Below are positions 1 to 10,160 of a DNA stretch of 64,000 nt, piece by piece. Position 1 is the stretch's first letter. Each line of letters opens with the position of its first letter. Below the pieces are notes generated by a model that searched no databases, was not told where the DNA came from, and was given only the letters and a program-made list of their open reading frames with translations. This DNA is from an uncultured Burkholderiales bacterium (lineage in GTDB: Bacteria > Pseudomonadota > Gammaproteobacteria > Burkholderiales > Burkholderiaceae_C): positions 1 through 64,000 of the forward strand of contig CAISMH010000020.1 in the NCBI GenBank assembly GCA_903886485.1, read 5' to 3'. The translations under genes and the position numbers were made by a program.

Positions 1-108
1 CTGAGGAATGAGGCGCTTCATCACCCGATCTTTTTTGACCAAGTGTTTGCACGCTTCAGCCCAGTACTCGGGCGTGGCGATAGTGATTTTTTCTTGATCC
101 ACGATCAT
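1..108 (-). CDS. DNA-3-methyladenine glycosylase-like protein (N-terminal fragment)
   Basis: The first 36 codons of a gene that runs off the left edge of the window. The peptide begins MIVDQEKITIATPEYW and continues with ACKHL, KKDRVMKRLIP. This resembles the N-terminus of HhH-GPD family DNA-3-methyladenine glycosylases (AlkA type), which remove alkylated bases in base-excision repair. Its ATG directly follows the cysS stop codon with no spacer, so the two are probably co-transcribed and translationally coupled. The helix-hairpin-helix and catalytic Asp lie outside the window, so the family assignment rests on the N-terminal resemblance only. Confidence 0.6.
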   Translation of the reverse strand, partial: MIVDQEKITIATPEYWAEACKHLVKKDRVMKRLIPQ

Positions 109-1482
109 TTAACCTCGCTCCCAAGTTGTACCAGTGGGAGCGTCTTTGAGGGTGATGCCTTGGGCCAACAAGTCGTTGCGGATGCGGTCTGCTTCAGCAA
201 AGTTCTTGGCTGCTTTGGCGGCGGCACGCGCAGCGATGTGGGCTTGGATCGCCTCCTCATCCACACTGGCGCCCGCTTGGGCAAAGGCTTGGGGATCGTC
301 TTGCAACAGGCCCAACACGCCACCCAAAGCTTTGAGCAAACCTGCGGTTTGCGCCGACTTCGTTCGGTTGAGCTCGCCCGCGAGTTCAAACAACACAGCC
401 ACGGCCTCGGGCGTGCCAAAGTCTTCGTCCATCGCCGCTTTAAAGCGGGCGGCGTGTGGCTCGGCCCAATCAATCGTGACCGCATCAGGCGTGACTGTGC
501 CCAGCGCGGTGTAGAGGCGCTTCAAGGCACCACGCGCATCGTTCAAATGCACATCGCTGTAATTGAGTTGGCTGCGGTAGTGGCTGCGCACCACAAAGAA
601 ACGCACGGTTTCTGCATCAAACTCGTTGAGCACATCACGGATGGTGAAGAAGTTGCCCAAGCTCTTGGACATTTTTTCGTTGTCCACATTGATGAAGCCG
701 TTGTGCATCCACACGCTGGCCATCTTTTTGCCGCTGGCACCCTCGCTTTGGGCAATTTCGTTTTCGTGGTGCGGGAACTGCAAGTCTGCGCCGCCCCCGT
801 GGATGTCAAAGCTCTCGCCCAACATTTCGCAGCTCATCGCCGAGCACTCAATGTGCCAGCCAGGGCGTCCTGCGCCAAAGGGGCTCGCCCATTTCACTTC
901 GTCGGGTTCACTTTCTTTGGCCGATTTCCACAGCACAAAGTCCAGCGGGTCTTGCTTGCCATCGTCCACGGCCACGCGCTCACCCGCTTGCAGCTCGTCC
1001 AGCGACTTGCCCGAGAGCTTGCCGTAGCCCGCGAACTTGCGCACCGCGTAGTTCACATCCCCATTGCTGGCTTGGTAGGCCAAGCCTTTGCTTTGCAAGG
1101 TGCCAATCATCGAAAGCATCTGGGGCACATAGTCCATCGCACGGGGTTCGTGCGTGGGGCGCTCAATACCGAGTGCGTCCGCGTCTTGGTGCAAGGCGTC
1201 GATCATGCGGTCGGTCAGGCCGCGCACGGTCTCACCGTTTTCGAGTGAGCGCTTGATGATCTTGTCATCAATGTCCGTGATGTTGCGCACATAGGTCACG
1301 CGGTAGCCACTGGCCTTGAGCCAACGCTGCACCACGTCAAACGCCACCATCGAACGGGCATGGCCCAAATGACACAGGTCGTACACGGTCATGCCGCACA
1401 CGTACATGCGCACATGGCCAGGTTCTAACGGCGAAAAGTTCTCCAGCGCACGCGTGAGCGTGTTGTGAATGCGAAGCGTCAT
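109..1482 (-). CDS. cysS: cysteinyl-tRNA synthetase
   Basis: Charges tRNA-Cys with cysteine in the cytoplasm. The 457-residue class I synthetase shows the HIGH-type signature (CHLGHARSM, near residue 37), the CGMTVYD segment with the zinc-binding Cys, the second zinc region [11 protein letters not shown], and the KMSKS loop (KMSKSLGN). Length matches the family (about 460). I place the start at the ATG encoding MTLRIHNTL; the longer frame adds eight residues (MRSSLDSL) that are not typical of CysS. It is transcribed away from the neighbouring TPR/cyclophilin operon and is immediately followed by the DNA glycosylase gene. Confidence 0.95.
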   Translation of the reverse strand: MTLRIHNTLTRALENFSPLEPGHVRMYVCGMTVYDLCHLGHARSMVAFDVVQRWLKASGYRVTYVRNITDIDDKIIKRSLENGETVRGLTDRMIDALHQDADALGIERPTHEPRAMDYVPQMLSMIGTLQSKGLAYQASNGDVNYAVRKFAGYGKLSGKSLDELQAGERVAVDDGKQDPLDFVLWKSAKESEPDEVKWASPFGAGRPGWHIECSAMSCEMLGESFDIHGGGADLQFPHHENEIAQSEGASGKKMASVWMHNGFINVDNEKMSKSLGNFFTIRDVLNEFDAETVRFFVVRSHYRSQLNYSDVHLNDARGALKRLYTALGTVTPDAVTIDWAEPHAARFKAAMDEDFGTPEAVAVLFELAGELNRTKSAQTAGLLKALGGVLGLLQDDPQAFAQAGASVDEEAIQAHIAARAAAKAAKNFAEADRIRNDLLAQGITLKDAPTGTTWERG

Positions 1483-1584
1483 GAGTGAATCGAGAGAAGA
1501 CCGCAATAACGGGTCGGTAATGAGGCGAAAGCCAAAGAGTCGTTGAGACCCTCTGTTTTACAATGACTCCAGTATACAAAGCAC

Positions 1585-2235
1585 ATGACAAACCCTCACG
1601 TCCCCTCCTCTGCCCCGTTTTTGGCACGGCCTGCGTCAAACACCTCCTCCATGCAAACCCGATTTTTGGCGATCTGGACGCTCGGCTTGGCCTTGAGCAT
1701 GGCGTCATGGGGCAGCATGGCCCAAGGCGTAGAGGCGCTGGAATGGCAACCCAGCCAATCCATGATGCCAACGGTCATCAGCACGCCCCACAACGATGTG
1801 CGCAAGCTGCTGCGCCAAGCGAAATATCCGGATGCTTTGCTGCTGGTCAACAAAAACTTAGTGACCAACCCGCGTGACCCGCAAATGCGTTTTTGGCTGG
1901 GCTTTCTGTACGAGCAGCTGGGTCAACCCGACATGGCTATGCAGGTCTACTTGGGCCTGACACAAGAGTACCCAGAGCTGGCCGAACCTCACAACAATTT
2001 GGGCGTCCTGTATGCGTCCAAGGGTGACTATCTCAGTGCCAAGGCCTCGCTCGACACGGCCTTGCGTGCCAACCCCAGCTATGCGACCGCTCACGAAAAC
2101 ATGGGCGACTTGCTGGTCAACATGGCGCGTCAGTCGTATGAACGTGCGTTGGCGCTTGAGCCCAAACGACGCGAAGCCAATGCAAAAATTCAAGGTCTCA
2201 AACCCGTTCTCGACATGACTCAAGGCAAACCATGA
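1585..2235 (+). CDS. secreted tetratricopeptide-repeat protein
   Basis: A 216-residue protein with an N-terminal hydrophobic segment (FLAIWTLGLALSMASWGSMAQ) that looks like a signal peptide, followed by TPR helices. One repeat is recognisable as PEYPELAEPHNNLGVLYASKGDY and the next as ANPSYATAHENMGDLL. TPR domains mediate protein-protein contact; a periplasmic scaffolding role is inferred. The true start may be the internal ATG at 1651 (MQTRFLAIW), which puts the signal peptide at the N-terminus; neither start has a good Shine-Dalgarno. The stop codon overlaps the next gene's ATG (ATGA), indicating coupling with the cyclophilin behind it. Specific function unknown. Confidence 0.8.
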   Translation: MTNPHVPSSAPFLARPASNTSSMQTRFLAIWTLGLALSMASWGSMAQGVEALEWQPSQSMMPTVISTPHNDVRKLLRQAKYPDALLLVNKNLVTNPRDPQMRFWLGFLYEQLGQPDMAMQVYLGLTQEYPELAEPHNNLGVLYASKGDYLSAKASLDTALRANPSYATAHENMGDLLVNMARQSYERALALEPKRREANAKIQGLKPVLDMTQGKP

Positions 2236-2834
2236 CTCTCAAACACCTCACCCGCCGCACCTTCGCCTCACTGGTTTTTTGTGTTCTCGCTGGCATGAGC
2301 TTGGCGCCCATGGCCATGGCGCAAGAAGCCCCGCGTGTGAAATTCGTCACCAACGCAGGGGAGTTTGTGGTCGAGGTCTACCCAGACAAAGCCCCTAAAA
2401 CGGTGGACAACTTTTTGCAATATGTGCGCGACAAGCACTATGACGGCACCATTTTTCACCGCGTGATTGGCAACTTCATGGTGCAAGGCGGCGGCTACGA
2501 CCAACGCTACATCGAGCGCCGCACCCGCCCACCGGTCGAGCATGAGGGGCGCGAAGCCTTGGCCAAAGGTGGCCCACGCAACACCGTCGGCAGCATCGCC
2601 ATGGCGCGCACCAATGTGCCGAACTCGGCCACCGCCCAGTTCTTCATCAACGTGGCCGATAACGGCTTCCTGGATCCCTCGGCCCAGCAACCTGGCTACA
2701 CCGTGTTTGGCCGAGTGGTCTCAGGGATGGAGACCATCACCAAAATCAAAAGCACGCCCACTGGTTTTGGCGGTCCCTTCCCATCAGATGTGCCACGCAC
2801 ACCCATCGTCATTCAATCGGCCACGCTGCTCTGA
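2232..2834 (+). CDS. periplasmic peptidyl-prolyl cis-trans isomerase (cyclophilin, PpiA-like)
   Basis: A 200-residue cyclophilin with a cleavable signal peptide (SLVFCVLAGMSLAPMAMAQ), so it should act on proline bonds of proteins folding in the periplasm. Cyclophilin landmarks are FHRVIGNFMVQGGGY, the [17 protein letters not shown] core and GYTVFGRVVSGM. The start ATG overlaps the stop of the TPR gene by four bases, and the cytoplasmic paralogue follows 42 bp later, so this looks like a small protein-folding operon. It is the exported partner of the cyclophilin pair, comparable to PpiA versus PpiB of enteric bacteria. Confidence 0.9.
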   Translation: MTLKHLTRRTFASLVFCVLAGMSLAPMAMAQEAPRVKFVTNAGEFVVEVYPDKAPKTVDNFLQYVRDKHYDGTIFHRVIGNFMVQGGGYDQRYIERRTRPPVEHEGREALAKGGPRNTVGSIAMARTNVPNSATAQFFINVADNGFLDPSAQQPGYTVFGRVVSGMETITKIKSTPTGFGGPFPSDVPRTPIVIQSATLL

Positions 2835-2876
2835 GCACCGCGCTGGCTTCACGCTTTCAAAATCAAAGGAAACACC

Positions 2877-3383
2877 ATGAGCAACCCACAAGTCGAACTC
2901 CACATCTTGGACCACGGCGTGATCACCATCGAACTGGACGCTGAAAAAGCCCCCAAGTGCACGGAAAACTTTTTGCACTACGTGAACAAAGGCCACTACG
3001 ACAAGACCATTTTTCATCGCGTGATTCCCGGCTTCATGGTGCAAGGCGGTGGTTTCGAGCCAGGCATGACGCAAAAAGAATGCGACGAACCCATTGAGAA
3101 CGAAGCCAACAACGGCCTCAAAAACAACCACTACACCTTGGCCATGGCCCGCACCTCCGACCCGCACTCCGCCACGGCGCAGTTCTTCATCAACGTGGCC
3201 GACAACGACTTCTTGAACCACAAAGCACCCAGCATGCAAGGCTGGGGCTATGCCGTGTTCGGCAAAGTGGTGAGCGGCAACGAGGTGGTTGACAAAATCG
3301 CCGCCGTCAAAACAGGCCGCAAAGGCTTTCACGACGATGTGCCCAAAGAAGACGTGATCATCGAAAAAGCGGTTGCGCTTTAA
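2877..3383 (+). CDS. ppiB: cytoplasmic peptidyl-prolyl cis-trans isomerase B
   Basis: A 168-residue cyclophilin without signal peptide, beginning [16 protein letters not shown]. It carries the catalytic region [19 protein letters not shown], the [20 protein letters not shown] core and the [16 protein letters not shown] segment. Length and sequence fit PpiB, the cytosolic proline isomerase. A Shine-Dalgarno-like AAAGGAAAC stands 5-10 bases before the ATG. It lies behind the exported cyclophilin, and lpxH begins five bases after its stop, as is common in beta- and gammaproteobacteria (ppiB-lpxH). Confidence 0.95.
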   Translation: MSNPQVELHILDHGVITIELDAEKAPKCTENFLHYVNKGHYDKTIFHRVIPGFMVQGGGFEPGMTQKECDEPIENEANNGLKNNHYTLAMARTSDPHSATAQFFINVADNDFLNHKAPSMQGWGYAVFGKVVSGNEVVDKIAAVKTGRKGFHDDVPKEDVIIEKAVAL

Positions 3384-3388
3384 GCCCC

Positions 3389-4231
3389 GTGCCGTCCCTG
3401 CCACCCACGCTGAACACGCCTGTGCCCTGCGTACAAGCACCGCATGCGTGGCAGCGCGTGGACTTCATCTCTGATCTGCATCTAGACGCCAGCGAACCCG
3501 CCACCTTCCAAGCGTGGGCGAGCCACTTGGCGCACACCCCCGCAGACGCCCTGTTCATCTTGGGTGATTTGTTTGAGGTGTGGGTGGGCGATGACAACCC
3601 CAACCCCTTTGCCCAGCAATGCGTGGCCGTGCTCAAGGCCACGGCGCAGCGCATGCCTGTGTATTTCATGTGCGGCAACCGCGATTTTTTGGTGGGCGCC
3701 GACTTGCTCGCCGCCACAGGCATGCAAGGCTTGAGTGACCCCACGGTGCTCGCGCTAGGGGCGAACACCAGCGATAGCCAAGCCACACGTATCTTGCTGA
3801 GTCATGGTGACGCCTTGTGTTTGGATGACCACGACTATCTGGCGTTTCGCGCCCAAGTGCGTGACCCCAAGTGGCAAGCGTCATTCTTGACCCAACCTTT
3901 GGCCCAACGCCAAGCCTATGCACGCAGCATTCGCAACCAAAGTGAAGCGCGCAAACAAAACCACGCCAACACACTTGATGCCACCGGTTACGCTGATGTC
4001 GATGCCCACGCGGCAGTGGACTGGCTCAAAGCCACTGACACACAAGTGCTGTTGCACGGCCACACCCACCAACCTGCGGTGCACGACTTAGGCCAAGGCT
4101 TGAGCCGTTGGGTGTTGAGCGACTGGCATGCCGACGCCAAGCCCCCTCGTCTTGAGGTGATGTGTTGGCTGCGGGCGCAAGCCAGCAGCGCCACACATGG
4201 GCTGAGTCGGTGGCCGTTGAGTACCGACTAG
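3389..4231 (+). CDS. lpxH: UDP-2,3-diacylglucosamine diphosphatase
   Basis: Hydrolyses UDP-2,3-diacylglucosamine to lipid X in lipid A synthesis at the cytoplasmic face of the inner membrane. The 280-residue calcineurin-like phosphoesterase shows the metal-binding motifs in order: FISDLHLDA (near residue 26), GDLFEVWVGDD, CGNRDFLVG, LSHGDALCLDD and HGHTHQP. The start is a GTG five bases after the ppiB stop; no ATG exists before the first motif. Somewhat longer than enteric LpxH (about 240) owing to N- and C-terminal extensions. Its TAG stop shares the palindrome CTAG with the stop of the convergent DUF349 gene. Confidence 0.92.
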   Translation: MPSLPPTLNTPVPCVQAPHAWQRVDFISDLHLDASEPATFQAWASHLAHTPADALFILGDLFEVWVGDDNPNPFAQQCVAVLKATAQRMPVYFMCGNRDFLVGADLLAATGMQGLSDPTVLALGANTSDSQATRILLSHGDALCLDDHDYLAFRAQVRDPKWQASFLTQPLAQRQAYARSIRNQSEARKQNHANTLDATGYADVDAHAAVDWLKATDTQVLLHGHTHQPAVHDLGQGLSRWVLSDWHADAKPPRLEVMCWLRAQASSATHGLSRWPLSTD

Positions 4232-7005
4232 CGCTTCAGCAACACCTTGAGCGCAGCTTGCAAGCGACGCGCAGCGGCTTCGTCATACGCACCAGCCAAC
4301 ACCTGTGCGGCATCAGCAGCCCACGTCATTTGGGGCGATGGATCGTGGCGACGCGTCAGCATCTGCAACTGCAACGCACGGCGGGCATCCATCTGTGCTG
4401 CGGGTGTGGGCAAATCAGCGGCAACTTCCAAGCGCAGCAAAGGCGTGACTGCTTCGCCCTGTGGTTGGGCGGCCAAGGCTTGCGCCCATTGCGTGCGCTG
4501 TGCAGGCGAGAGCTTGCTGCCAATCGCTTGCGCGGCAGGCAGTTGGGCCGCATCGCGCTTTTCCCAAGCGTGCATGAGTTGGGTCAATACCTCGCCGTGG
4601 GCGTGGGCGGCCAAACGGCGCAACGCGTCTTGGGCAGATTCCAGCGCATGGCGTTGGGCACGGAAAGCGGCATCGCCCAAACGTGGGCCACGCGGCGCAA
4701 AGCCGTCACGTCCACCATCGCGTGAAGATTTACCGTCACGCCCCCCAAAGCTAGGCTTGTCACCAAACTTGCCGCTGGGTTTGCCATCGCGACCCCGTGT
4801 GCCCGATGCAGCTTCGGTGCGCTTTTGGCCCGGGCGGTCATCACCGCGCACGGCCACCACGGGGCGAGGTGCAGCTTTGGGTTTGGCGGGTGCCTCGGGG
4901 GCTACGGGCTCGGGTGCCGCATCGGAAGCGTCGGATGCAGGTGCCTGCGCCGTATCCGTTGCCGCGACATCGCTGGGCGCAGCGTCCGCACCCTCGTGGG
5001 CAGATGCGGAGGCTGGAGCATCTTGTGCTTGCGCTTCTTGAGCCACAGGCTCTGAGGCAGGTTCAGCAGCCGCCACAGCGGGAGGGACTGCAACGGGTTC
5101 AGCCACCACCACTTCACCGCGTGCAATTTGCTCCAAGGCTTGCATGGCCGCGCGAATTTGTGCGGCATCGCCTTTAGCGGTCGCGGAGTCCAAGGCTTTG
5201 GCGGCGTCGAGCACGGCTTTGTCATGCGGGGTGAGCGCGGCTTGCGACTGTTCACGCACCGAAGACTTGCGCGCAAAGGCTTCGTCGATGGGTTGACGGA
5301 AGGCATCCCATAGTTTTTGCTCTTGCTTGCGATCCAACACCACGGCGTGGGCCTCTTCTTGCCAGCGTTGTTGCAAAGCTTTGACCGCATCCACACGCAA
5401 GGTAGGCGCAGCGCCCAAGGCTTGCGCCTCGGCGATCAGGGCTTGACGACGGGCCAAGCTGGCTTTTTGCATCACTTCCAGCGGCTCGTGCGCGGCATGG
5501 ATGGCGGCTTTCCAAACGGGTTGCAACTCGGCAAACATTTTTTCACTGAGGTGACCGCTTTCGCGCCAGCGTTGGGCGAACTGGTGCAGCTGTCGAGCCA
5601 CGTTTTTCCAGTCGGGGCCGTTGGCGTGCTCGACGGTCCAAGCTTTGACTTCTTCGATCAAGGCCAAACGTTGGGCTTTGTGCGCAGAGGTTTGGGCGCG
5701 CGCTTCTTTGAGCCAAGCGTCCACCACTTCGTGAGCGCGGTTACAAGCGCTGTCAAAACGCTTCCACAACGCGGGATTGGGCGCGGCTTCTTTGTCAATT
5801 TTTTTCCATTGCTCGCGCAAGTTGCGCAAGGTTTCTTGCATCTTGCGACCACCCATGGCAGGCACACGCGCCAGCTCCTCAACTTGCGCTGAGGCGGGAG
5901 CGGCTGTGGTGGGCACTTCAGTCGGTGTGGCTGGGGCCGCCACGTCGCTGGACACCTCGGGTGCCGTTGGCGCTGACTCGAGGGCGGCTGGTGCTTCGAC
6001 AATGACGGCATCCGACACTGGCCCTGCTGGCGCGGCGACGGCCTCATCGGCTTTTGGTGTTTTGAGCTTGGCAGCTTTGGCCACCGGCGCAGGCTTGAAC
6101 AAAGCCTCGGCTTGCATGGCCAGCTCTAGGCGCTTTTGGTCAACCACCGCTTTGTCTGCGGAGGGCTTGACTTTGCGAGTGGCATCCACACCCGCAGCGG
6201 CGGGCTGCTGAGGTGCTTTGACGGGTGAGGTCTGAGGCAACACCTCGCCACGAGCCAAACGGATTTGGTCAGCCCAAGCGGGCACAGCTGGCAAAGGCGC
6301 GGCGGCGTCTGCCGCGGCAGCTTCGGTCAAGCTCAGGGCTTCGCCAAAAGCGGTCCAAACAGCTTGCACTTGCTGGGTACTGGTTTGCAAGGCGGGCGCG
6401 AATTTGGCGTCCACACTGGGCCACTGGCTATCGGCTGCCAGCGCTTGGGCTTGGGCCACCCAACGGTTGAGGTCGGCATGCAAGGCTTCGCGCTGGGCCA
6501 AGGCGTCTTGCCATGGTTTGGTGGACAACACTTCAATGCGTTGTGCCAAGAGCACCGCGGCTTCGCGCTGCACTTGCGTTTGGTGTTGGAGATCTTCAAT
6601 GGCTTTGATGCGTTCAGCCAAAGCGGTTTTCAGACCCGCCAAGGGCTCGCGGGACAAGGGTGCGCCTGCCTTGGCTGCATCGCGTTGCCATCCCATGGCG
6701 TCGCCTAAGTTGATACGAGGGGCGTCGCGCAAAGCCTCACCTTTGGCTGTCCATTCGACGATCAGGGCATCTTGGCCTTTGCTGCGGCGCAGTTCGTCGA
6801 GTTTTTCGCGCAGCACTTTGGCCGCGCCCTTGTCGCGGTGACTCATTTCGCTGAAGACGGCTTGAACTTGGTCCAAGGTGGGCTGGTTGGCCAGCCAATC
6901 ACGCAATCGCGCAGCACGGTCTGCGGAAGTGGAAACGGTAAAAGCGCCGCCAGTCAAATGGTCGAGGGCGGCGAGGTCGAGAGGTTTGTCAGAAGAATTA
7001 GTCAC
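4228..7005 (-). CDS. DUF349-domain protein, very long and alanine/glutamine-rich
   Basis: A 925-residue cytoplasmic protein with repeated Trp-containing helical modules of the DUF349 family (for example LREQWKKIDKEAAPNPALWKRF and ALQQRWQEEAHAVVLDRKQEQKLWDAF). Two long low-complexity Ala/Pro/Val linkers separate the modules (about residues 250-380 and 640-700), and a Gly/Arg/Asp/Lys-rich stretch (about 720-780: RDGKPSGKFGDKPSFGGRDG) resembles disordered RNA-binding RGG-like regions. No membrane segment or signal peptide. Start is GTG at 7005, forced by an upstream in-frame stop, without an obvious ribosome site. It converges on lpxH with a three-base overlap. Molecular function of DUF349 proteins is not firmly established. 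Confidence 0.85.
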   Translation of the reverse strand: MTNSSDKPLDLAALDHLTGGAFTVSTSADRAARLRDWLANQPTLDQVQAVFSEMSHRDKGAAKVLREKLDELRRSKGQDALIVEWTAKGEALRDAPRINLGDAMGWQRDAAKAGAPLSREPLAGLKTALAERIKAIEDLQHQTQVQREAAVLLAQRIEVLSTKPWQDALAQREALHADLNRWVAQAQALAADSQWPSVDAKFAPALQTSTQQVQAVWTAFGEALSLTEAAAADAAAPLPAVPAWADQIRLARGEVLPQTSPVKAPQQPAAAGVDATRKVKPSADKAVVDQKRLELAMQAEALFKPAPVAKAAKLKTPKADEAVAAPAGPVSDAVIVEAPAALESAPTAPEVSSDVAAPATPTEVPTTAAPASAQVEELARVPAMGGRKMQETLRNLREQWKKIDKEAAPNPALWKRFDSACNRAHEVVDAWLKEARAQTSAHKAQRLALIEEVKAWTVEHANGPDWKNVARQLHQFAQRWRESGHLSEKMFAELQPVWKAAIHAAHEPLEVMQKASLARRQALIAEAQALGAAPTLRVDAVKALQQRWQEEAHAVVLDRKQEQKLWDAFRQPIDEAFARKSSVREQSQAALTPHDKAVLDAAKALDSATAKGDAAQIRAAMQALEQIARGEVVVAEPVAVPPAVAAAEPASEPVAQEAQAQDAPASASAHEGADAAPSDVAATDTAQAPASDASDAAPEPVAPEAPAKPKAAPRPVVAVRGDDRPGQKRTEAASGTRGRDGKPSGKFGDKPSFGGRDGKSSRDGGRDGFAPRGPRLGDAAFRAQRHALESAQDALRRLAAHAHGEVLTQLMHAWEKRDAAQLPAAQAIGSKLSPAQRTQWAQALAAQPQGEAVTPLLRLEVAADLPTPAAQMDARRALQLQMLTRRHDPSPQMTWAADAAQVLAGAYDEAAARRLQAALKVLLKR

Positions 7006-7082
7006 AAGGAGGGCTCACAGTAAATTAGCCGTGATTGTCGCCGAGGCTTTAAAATTTTCGCCTACTCCTTATTTATAAATTT

Positions 7083-7919
7083 ATGTCTATTCCTATGTTC
7101 GCCAAAGTACAGCAAGGTCTACGTACCTTTGCGACGGATGTGGCGCAAGGTTTTTTTGCGATTTCTCACAATGGATTGGCCGTGGTGGGCTTGTCCATCT
7201 TCTTTTTCGTGGTGGCACTGAGCGTGCGCCCAGACCTGCGGATGGTGACCGAGGCGAAAGTCATCAGTTGGCTGCAAGAGCGTCAATACGACGAACTGGG
7301 CATCGCCACCGATGCCGATGCCGTGGATCGCGCCACCGCCACCGATCCGCGCGACTTGCCCAAACAGCAAGCCAACCTGGCCTACTGGCTGAGTAAAAAA
7401 TACCGCGTCGCCCCCGAACCCCTGAGTGCGCTGGTTGCCGAGGCCTATGATCTCGGCCCCAGCAACCAACTAGAACCCACGCTGATCTTGGCCATCATGG
7501 CAATTGAATCGGGCTTCAACCCCTTCGCGCAAAGCAATGTGGGCGCCCAAGGCCTGATGCAAGTCATGACCAAGGTCCACGAACAGAAATACCAAGGCTT
7601 TGGCGGCTCCTTGGCCGCCTTTGACCCCGTGGCCAACGTGCGCGTGGGCGTCAACGTGCTCAAAGAATGCATCAGCCGCGCAGGCAGTCTCGAAGGTGGC
7701 CTCAAACTTTATGTAGGTGCGGGCAATATGAAGGACGACCAAGGCTACAGCAGCAAGGTGATGGCCGAAAACGCCCGCTTGCAACAAGTCGCCAAAGGCT
7801 TGAAAGTGCCCATCACACCACCGCCTGCCACCGCGGCAGAAGCCGCGACCGCCCGCTTGGAAAGCCTATGGGAAAGAGCCCAGCGCTTGACCCCTTTTGG
7901 CAAAGATGAGGGTGAGTAA
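7083..7919 (+). CDS. membrane-anchored lytic transglycosylase (SLT domain)
   Basis: A 278-residue protein predicted to cleave peptidoglycan glycan strands in the periplasm. An N-terminal membrane segment (GLAVVGLSIFFFVVALSV, about residues 33-50) would anchor it in the inner membrane. The SLT (Slt70-type) domain contains the catalytic glutamate in IMAIESGFNPFAQ, followed by the family signature GAQGLMQVM, and later a GLKLYVGAGN segment in place of the usual YN-x-G. Start ATG at 7083 follows an A/T-rich leader (7049-7082). The gene ends 32 bases before the ZTP riboswitch of glyA. Confidence 0.88.
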   Translation: MSIPMFAKVQQGLRTFATDVAQGFFAISHNGLAVVGLSIFFFVVALSVRPDLRMVTEAKVISWLQERQYDELGIATDADAVDRATATDPRDLPKQQANLAYWLSKKYRVAPEPLSALVAEAYDLGPSNQLEPTLILAIMAIESGFNPFAQSNVGAQGLMQVMTKVHEQKYQGFGGSLAAFDPVANVRVGVNVLKECISRAGSLEGGLKLYVGAGNMKDDQGYSSKVMAENARLQQVAKGLKVPITPPPATAAEAATARLESLWERAQRLTPFGKDEGE

Positions 7920-7951
7920 ATGGGGGTATTGAAGCGCGGTAAACTCTCCCC

Positions 7952-8073
7952 CGTGCGCAACTGGCGATAGGCGTACAGGGCTTGTGTCCTGTACCGCTGA
8001 CGTGGATGTATGACCACTGGGAAGCGCGCAGCCTCTGCTCAAGAGGTGTTTTGCCGTTCGCCTGGGCAGCCCT
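7952..8073 (+). ncRNA. ZTP riboswitch (pfl motif) in the glyA leader
   Basis: The 208-base gap before glyA carries the hallmarks of the ZTP/ZMP-sensing pfl RNA. The 5' half has GTGCGCAACTGGCGATAGG, with a variable hairpin (GTACAGG...CCTGTAC) closing the first domain, then GACCACTGGGAAGCGCGC, whose GCGCGC can pair back to GTGCGC (P1). After a variable linker comes the 3' domain GCCGTTCGCCTGGGCAG, the characteristic pseudoknot-forming end. ZTP riboswitches typically turn on purine and one-carbon genes when 10-formyl-THF is low; glyA supplies one-carbon units, so the target fits. Whether control is by termination or by ribosome access is not clear. Confidence 0.88.
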
Positions 8074-8127
8074 GCCGCTAACCTGCACGTTATAGCTGGG
8101 ATACCACCCTTTTTGAGGACTGCCAAT

Positions 8128-9372
<1,245 letters not shown>

Positions 9373-9380
9373 CTTCTGAT

Positions 9381-9412
9381 CCCCCCGTCCTCTGCGTCGG
9401 GGGTTTTGGTTT
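9381..9412 (+). terminator. rho-independent terminator of glyA
   Basis: Nine bases after the glyA stop, a C-run (CCCCCG) and a G-run (CGGGGG) form a strong stem around a loop TCCTCTGCGT, followed directly by TTTTGGTTTT. This is a classic intrinsic terminator on the + strand. Confidence 0.85.
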
Positions 9413-9470
9413 TGGGTTGCTTGGGTTCTTAGAGGTTACTTGTGTTCGTGGAGGTTTCTCGCCGGAGACT

Positions 9471-9544
9471 GCGCGGGTTGTAGGCACGGCGGGTTCTTCA
9501 TACTGGGTACAGAAATCATCACCCGCCGTACCTACAACCCGCGC
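9471..9544. repeat. long near-perfect inverted repeat between glyA and nrdR
   Basis: Two 24-base arms (9471-9494 and 9521-9544) are reverse complements except for one mismatch. They are separated by a 26-base spacer and begin and end with GCGC. The arms include GGGTTGTAGG and its complement CCTACAACCC. The pairing can extend outward by G-T and C-G pairs. No U-run follows, so it is not a simple terminator. It occupies most of the only gene-free stretch longer than 300 bases in the window (9373-9676); the rest holds the glyA terminator and the nrdR leader. It could be a REP-like extragenic palindrome, a MITE remnant or an RNA processing site. Confidence 0.8.
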
Positions 9545-9676
9545 GGTGTGAGTTAGAACTGGTTCGCTCGTTGCTACGCAACTTTGCTGGAAAGACCAGT
9601 CCGAGTGAAGTCTGCGAGCCCAGCAAAAAAACGCAGACAGAACAAACACAGATCAAAGCAAAAGAGAGCACAAACA

Positions 9677-10126
9677 ATGAAATGTCCCTTCTGCGGCCAC
9701 CTAGAAACCCAAGTCGTCGAGACCCGCATGTCCGAGGACGGCGATTCTGTGCGCCGCCGCCGCCAATGTGGTGCCTGCGAAAAGCGCTACACCACTTACG
9801 AGCGGCCCGATGTGAGCTTTCCCAACATCGTCAAAAAAGATGGCCGCCGCATTGAGTACAAACGCAACAAGTTGCTGGAGTCCATGGGGTTGGCTTTGCG
9901 CAAACGCCCTGTCAGTACCGAGCAGGTCGACAACGCCATTGAACGCATCGAAGAAAAACTTCTCGCCCTGGGCCAACGCGAAGTGCCCTCCACCCGCATC
10001 GGTGAATTGGTGATGCGAGAGCTCAAAAAACTCGACAAAGTGGCCTACATCCGATTTGCCAGCGTGTACCGCAGCTTTGAAGACATTGACGACTTCAAGA
10101 GCTTGGTGGACGAAGTCCGCAAATAG
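9677..10126 (+). CDS. nrdR: transcriptional repressor NrdR
   Basis: ATP/dATP-sensing repressor of ribonucleotide reductase genes. The 149-residue protein has the zinc ribbon (MKCPFC near residue 1 and [12 protein letters not shown]) followed by the ATP-cone ([16 protein letters not shown] region read as NIVKKDGR, then [11 protein letters not shown] and [16 protein letters not shown]). Length equals the family norm. The start ATG at 9677 begins the zinc ribbon; a longer frame upstream adds unrelated residues. In many Burkholderiales nrdR follows glyA, as here. A hairpin with a T-run follows 35 bases after the stop. Confidence 0.95.
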   Translation: MKCPFCGHLETQVVETRMSEDGDSVRRRRQCGACEKRYTTYERPDVSFPNIVKKDGRRIEYKRNKLLESMGLALRKRPVSTEQVDNAIERIEEKLLALGQREVPSTRIGELVMRELKKLDKVAYIRFASVYRSFEDIDDFKSLVDEVRK

Positions 10127-10160
10127 TTTTCGAGTGTCGGCACAACGCCGAGTCGCTTTC

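Noticed and set aside
43..1248. Long + strand frame of 401 codons opposite cysS
   Set aside because: It lies entirely antisense to cysS, whose motifs are complete; GC-rich codon bias creates such shadow frames.
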